From positions 32,839,001 to 32,903,000 of the forward strand of contig JAJNNQ010000024.1 of assembly GCA_027886175.1 (NCBI GenBank): a DNA stretch of 64,000 nt, given 5' to 3'. The notes beneath the pieces are model-generated. The model had not been told where the DNA came from. It worked only from the letters and a program-made list of their open reading frames with translations, and searched no databases. The stretch is from Phylloscopus collybita (Eukaryota; Chordata; Aves; Passeriformes; Phylloscopidae). Positions within the stretch are counted from its first letter, which is position 1; every line of letters begins with the position of its first letter. Below are positions 58,883 to 64,000 of the stretch, piece by piece. A program made the translations under genes and the position numbers.

Positions 58883-61800
58883 TTTGTTCTTGTGCCTGGT
58901 TTTTCTTGTCTTTTATTTTATGGATAGGTTAGGGCCCTTGGGTTTGATTGCCATTCCTTCTTGTGAAGGCCAATGCAATGGATTGGAGCTAGGGGTCTGG
59001 GTTGTCTTTGCACCCAGAAGCCAGTGGGCCTTGGTGAGAGCTGTACAATGCAGAGCCACAGGAGTTATGCCCTCAAACCAAGATGGTCCTTCTGTATTTT
59101 CCCAATGGAGCAAAGTAGAGAGGTCCTCAAGGTTCACCTCTAAGCCTGCTCCAATGCCTCATGTAATCCCAAAGCTGAGTTACACTGAGGAGAATTCTTT
59201 CTGATTTAAAGCCATTCTGAGTTATTTGAGAAGACATCCTGCTATGACTGTTGAGGGTCTCTATATCATGAGAAAGCTGAGCATGTTGGACCAAAAACAG
59301 AGACAGCTCAGGAGCTGGGACAAGATGCAATGGCAGAAGGCAGGGATTTGTTTTATGCCATGTAGGTAACCCCATTGAAGCTGGCAGCCCAGACTCAAGG
59401 GAGGGGAGCGATGTGTGTATTAGTTCATCCAGGGCTGAAGATCTGAAGACGAAGGATCATACCAGAGGAGTATTTTTTCCCCCTCCACTGACTATTAAGG
59501 AAAACCCTGGTGACCAGCTCCATGATGATCCAGAGAGATGAATGAAGTCCCACCATGGGGCTGTTCAGAGAAACAATTTCTTTCAGAGCAAGTGCAACAA
59601 AAAATTATTCTCATTGTCCTTATTCTTCATAGCTTCCAGACTTTTTACTGTCCTACCTGCTTTTCCCTGTGCAGAAAAGGTACAGGCAAAAATGGAAATG
59701 GGAATAAAGCTATGAAAGCCAATCTATTCTCTCCCTAATTGGTCTCTTTGCCAACAGCTACCAAAGGAAGCAGACTGGAGAAAGAACAATTTAAGAATTG
59801 GAGGGAAACTGTGGAGAATCTCACTGTATGATTGACTGTTTCAGAGACTGATGCTCTGGGCAGCTGCTGTCAGACATGTATTGAAGGTTAGGACTGAAAT
59901 TCTCCTCTAGAAGAGCTGATTTGCAACTTGTCACACTGAGTTCTGCTCTTTCCCCTATCACCTGGAAAAGGAGACACACATCAGCATCATCTGTCACCTC
60001 TGATCATGAAAATAGCATCCAAATGAGTTGGAATCATTGGGCAACAGTAAGGTCCCATGGTAAAAGGCTAAGGCTCTGATGGAAACAGTATCTGCTACAA
60101 GACCATAGAGCAGGGTCACACAAAATCTTGAATGCCAGATACACCTTGAGCTGTAAGAAAGTCTGCTGTTAAAGGTATGGGAGAAGTAGATTCTTGCTCT
60201 TCTGCCATTTATTTTCTCCCAGGCTGCCCCATTTATGCCAGAAACTTCCAAGAGAAAAATCCAGTTCATCTGGTACAGACAGATGCTATGATGGTCCACC
60301 CAACACTTGAGCTTTGTCTAAATTTGCCTGCTGACCCCTCCTATCTCCATCCAAACAAATTAATTCCTTGCTTTGCAACATCCCAGTGGGAACCACTGCT
60401 TGGTATAAATCAAGCCCAAAGGAAGTTGTTCAAGAGCTGGAAAGGGAAGGTTAAACAAAACTGTGCCATTTGAAGCTTGTGAAGGAGTTTGTGGGTTTGA
60501 TGGGATAAGGAGCTGCTGTTCTGCAGTGTAGGTGGAAGAGAAGACTTGGCTCCCTGGGAATGTGAGCTTGCCACTTTTCTCTTTTATTTTTCATTCACAC
60601 CAACCAAAGCTCAGAGATCTTGCTGTGGGGAGATCCCCACTTCCAGCCATCAAAATATTGAGCACTGAAGACCCAGTAAGACTGTGCTCAGGTGTTTGTC
60701 CAAAATATGATCTCTGAGAAGTCTACAGAAGAAAGAGGGGGCAGAAAAACTGTGACTAGCTAAAGTGTAGGAGCCTGAAGCAGAGAGAACTGTAAGCACA
60801 CAAAAACCAGCTCATTCATACAGTACAGCTTCCTTCCTTCTGGGTTGGACATACTGTAAAGAAGGGCTTTGCTGAACCTGGCCATAGTCCAAGGTAATTT
60901 AACTGACTGTTAACACAATTGCAACTGATAGCAGAAGGCATGTTTTGGTCTCCCCTGAAGGTCCTATGGCTCTCACCCATCCTCACCTACCTACCACTGC
61001 ATCTGGGTGGTCACACCAGCCTGCAGCCCCCCTCCAGACGTCTCTTGCAGCAGAGCTTACAACAAGGAAAATTTCCCCATAAACCTCCTTGTTTGCAAGT
61101 GTTTAGTTGACCAGTCTTTGACCTAACAGGAAAAGAGCCCAAGTATGTGATGGAGTCAAACAGAACTGAGCAAGGCTCAAGGGTTGTAAGAGAGGAGCAG
61201 AAATAGGGTGTGCAAAGGTGCGATCTGTGTATGATAGGTGGGAAAGGTCTGTGTGGGAGAGAACAGAGAGAGCAAACACTCAGAGCTGTAGGAGGTAACA
61301 GCATAGAAGCATGTGTTTGAAGGAAAGCAATCCCCAAACCCCATCCCAATTTGTTTCACACAAATTTCTCCCCACACTTGTTAGAAGGGAGCTGCCCTCC
61401 AGCACGCAGTGGCAACCGGCCACTTACACTGAATTTGTTCATCGAGCCACCAAACAACACCCCCAGGGAGGACAAGCATTGTGGATCTAATTAAAGCTTG
61501 TCACGCTGCTCTGCTCTGCTGACCAGCCTCTGTGTGAATGAGATGACCTCCATTAATTTTATCTGACAATGATCATTGCATCAGGGCCAAATCCCTACAT
61601 GGGACTTGACATCCGCCAAGAGATGGACAAAACAGCCAGAGCTCTGGAGGTGCAGGAGGGAAGAGGGACATGGAAGCCCCAGCTATGCACTGGATGGGTC
61701 TGGCTGTCTCCTGTCCCAATGTGGACAGTCCCTGGTGCCACACTGGTGAGACAGCAGGCTGCCAGAGCAGAGCAGGAAGAAATGTCTGGAAAACTGTGTC

Positions 61801-62559
61801 TCCTCTACACAAAAGCATCATCAGCCCTCTTCTAGGAACATGAGACCAGCTCACACTGTCATTCATCTCCACCAGAGCAGTCTTTCAGAGAGTAGGCAGT
61901 TATTATTAAATGATAAATCTAGTTAGATGTGGAACAAAAATCTAAAGGTATTACCTACACTTTGTTAATAATCACTGGGCAGATGTTTCTATTTCCCTAC
62001 CAGCTCTGGGAAAGGATTTTGAGGCCGATCCTCTCCATCCATGCTCCAGGGACTCAAGGAGTACAGCTGCATTCCTGTACCTATCCCCTGCACAGAGTTG
62101 TGCCAGGGCTCAGTGCTGTGCTGACCAGGTCCTGGCAACAGCTTGGAGCACCAGGAAAATAGCAAAGGCTGGCCTAGGAAGAGCTGTGCAGCATGACAGA
62201 GAGAGAAAGAGACACTGTGCTACAGCCCCTGCATCTCTGCTTGTGCTCCCTGATGGTCAGCAGATGGGGGGTTGAGTATCACTGCCCTCATCTGCCTGTT
62301 GGGAATGGTTCCTGCCCCATGTTATCCCTTGAAGGCTGCTCAGAAACTGAGCAGAGATGTGAGCTAAGCCACAGCCCAATCTGCTAACACAGCAACAGAT
62401 AATTGAATGGTGCCCCAGGCTCCAGAGAAAGCCCTGGCACTCGTTAATTGATTAACATGGAAAAATGGGAGCAGATCTTTGATCAAATTGCCCTTCATAA
62501 GATCTCTGAAGGAATGAGGATTGCAAGAATGGGAGCGAAATCTCATTAACCAATGTCTT
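58883..62559. other. Intergenic, nothing recognised
   Basis: A 3.7-kb stretch without identifiable transposons, RNA genes or coding exons. All frames are about 110 codons or shorter. Confidence 0.55.
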
Positions 62560-62632
62560 TATTAGTACATTTAGTACATGTACATGTACATATGTATGTG
62601 TACATGTACATTTAGTACATATTAGTACAATC
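62560..62632. repeat. Palindromic TTAGTACATGTACA cluster
   Basis: GTACATGTACATGTACA is mirrored by TGTACATGTAC around a central TATGTATG. TTAGTACAT words flank it on both sides (62563, 62571, 62612 and 62622), so either strand could fold on itself. Confidence 0.85.
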
Positions 62633-62935
62633 CTTCTGAAGACACATACACACCCTAGGAACATCTAAGAACTGGGAAACTGTTGTGCATCTTCAGGTGG
62701 CAAACATGGGCCTGGGAGACCTCTGGGAATTTGATAGTTCTGTAGTGCATCTAAGGCTGAATCAGTGTGATTGACTTAAAACTGCTGTAAATTCACAGGT
62801 AAATAACCAGGAACACACACAAACAAAAACCCCACACACACTGCTCTGTGTGGCAGCAAGACCAGAACTGTAAACCTCTAAGAGCACCTGACAACATGAG
62901 GTCTCAGCTTGTTATTCTGTTGTCAAAATCTAATT

Positions 62936-63006
62936 CCCTTTTTAATATAAAAAGTTATTTAAATTATTTAAAATAATTAAAAATTAAAAATTATTTAAAA
63001 TTATTC
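62936..63006. repeat. AT-rich ATTTAAAATTA stretch
   Basis: About 70 bases of A/T with repeated TTATTTAAA and AATTAAAAATT words. It is low-complexity DNA. Confidence 0.85.
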
Positions 63007-64000
63007 ACTTGTAGTCACAATGTGAAGCCCATGTAATGTTGCCACGATTCATGCCTTCCATGTTTTGGTTTTAGGAAATTTTGTTCTCAAGCACTTTTAC
63101 TGGTAAACAAGGTCACATACTGTAAGCTATCTTGTTTTTCCAGTGCATTCTCAGAGGAGGGATTTCGTGTGGTAGTCTCTGAGAGTGACCAATAGTTCCC
63201 AGGGGTCCCACCTCTAAGGTGGGCACATTTGTAAAAAGTACAAAAGAAGCGTGGAAAATAAACCTGTGACTCCTCCTCATGAGGAGTCCAGCAGCCTTCT
63301 GTCCACTCCGTGTCTCCATTTATTGTGTCCCACAGCGACAGTGTAACTGTCTCAGGATCATCCTCCACACCAGAATCCACAACTCTCTCCAATCAAAACA
63401 AAAATATGCATTGCCAAAATCCAACATTCTGATTTGCAAGAGCAGTTAATCATAACTTATGTCCCTGTGGTTAATTTAACAAGTGTCTGTTGTACAGCAA
63501 GCATTCCACCTGCTCTGATTCCTCTCTGCTCGCAAGGTCCTGTTTGTGGAGGGGCTGGGCACGAGGGCCATGAGCTGCTCTCCTGGCTCACAGGCTGCAT
63601 CTCCAAGCCATCCTGCCAAGTGGGCACTCAGGTGATTTGTGTGACATCCTTGGCCTGGTGCTTTACAGCACAGCTTTAAGTGAGAGAAACTGCACCTGAA
63701 GCTAGATTAAATTTGCTTGTTTCTTCTCTGTGTCCATCTCTGCCCTCATCACTGAGGGAAACAGTTTGATGCTACAGCACATGGAGTCATTACAGGTATC
63801 TAGTCTTGGAATCCAGAATCTGTGGAGAAAATGTGGGGGCTTTTCCTTTTGTTTTGAGCAGACATTCAGAACAATTTGGTATTGTTATCCAGGTTTCATC
63901 TGGTCATGAGCAACCGATCTCATCAAGACACAAGCATCCAACTGTGGTGTCCTGCCCATCTGGGATGTGAGTGGGTGATTCCTTGGGCTCATTTAAGGTG
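63007..64000. other. Intergenic to window end, nothing recognised
   Basis: Non-repetitive sequence with short open frames only. No part of the next gene could be recognised. Confidence 0.55.

Overview
The window looks like a bird nuclear chromosome, probably from a passerine. Three things support this. At least nineteen CR1 LINE fragments lie on both strands, many ending in the CR1 octamer-type tail (ATTCTATG repeats). A short tRNA-Ile-headed, CR1-tailed SINE at 24350-24497 resembles the TguSINE1 family described from passerines. The only convincing protein-coding gene is a close homologue of avian Tsukushi (TSKU). No bacterial-style operons, CRISPR arrays, rRNA genes or functional tRNA genes were seen.

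Layout. 1-25 kb is intergenic, with CR1 fragments, one decayed RTE-clade LINE fragment (about 14.29-14.66 kb), microsatellites and the SINE. 25.0-27.6 kb is a GC- and CpG-rich block. It contains good splice-donor sequences (25409 and 26159) and is the best candidate for the TSKU promoter and 5' noncoding exon. 27.6-40.57 kb would then be the large TSKU 5' intron, which holds five more CR1 pieces and several long homopolymers. 40571-about 44020 is the terminal TSKU exon: a strong splice acceptor, seven bases of 5' UTR, an uninterrupted 352-codon reading frame, about 2.35 kb of 3' UTR and two close polyadenylation signals. 44.0-64 kb is intergenic again, with more CR1 copies, minisatellites, a 187-bp pure-purine tract and one GC-rich patch at 46.8-47.25 kb that could be regulatory.

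How it works together. TSKU is a secreted small leucine-rich proteoglycan that modulates BMP, Wnt, Notch and related signalling outside the cell. The whole coding sequence sits in one exon, and the gene's control would lie in the CpG island and noncoding flanks. I found no previously undescribed multi-gene system. The items most worth a second look are the RTE-clade fragment, the SINE, the CpG-island/first-exon arrangement, a POU-octamer tandem repeat at 19.1 kb, and G-quadruplex and triplex-prone tracts.

Limits. Repeat families and boundaries were judged by eye from recognisable consensus stretches and conceptual translation, so most edges are good to within some tens of bases. Noncoding conservation cannot be assessed without alignments.
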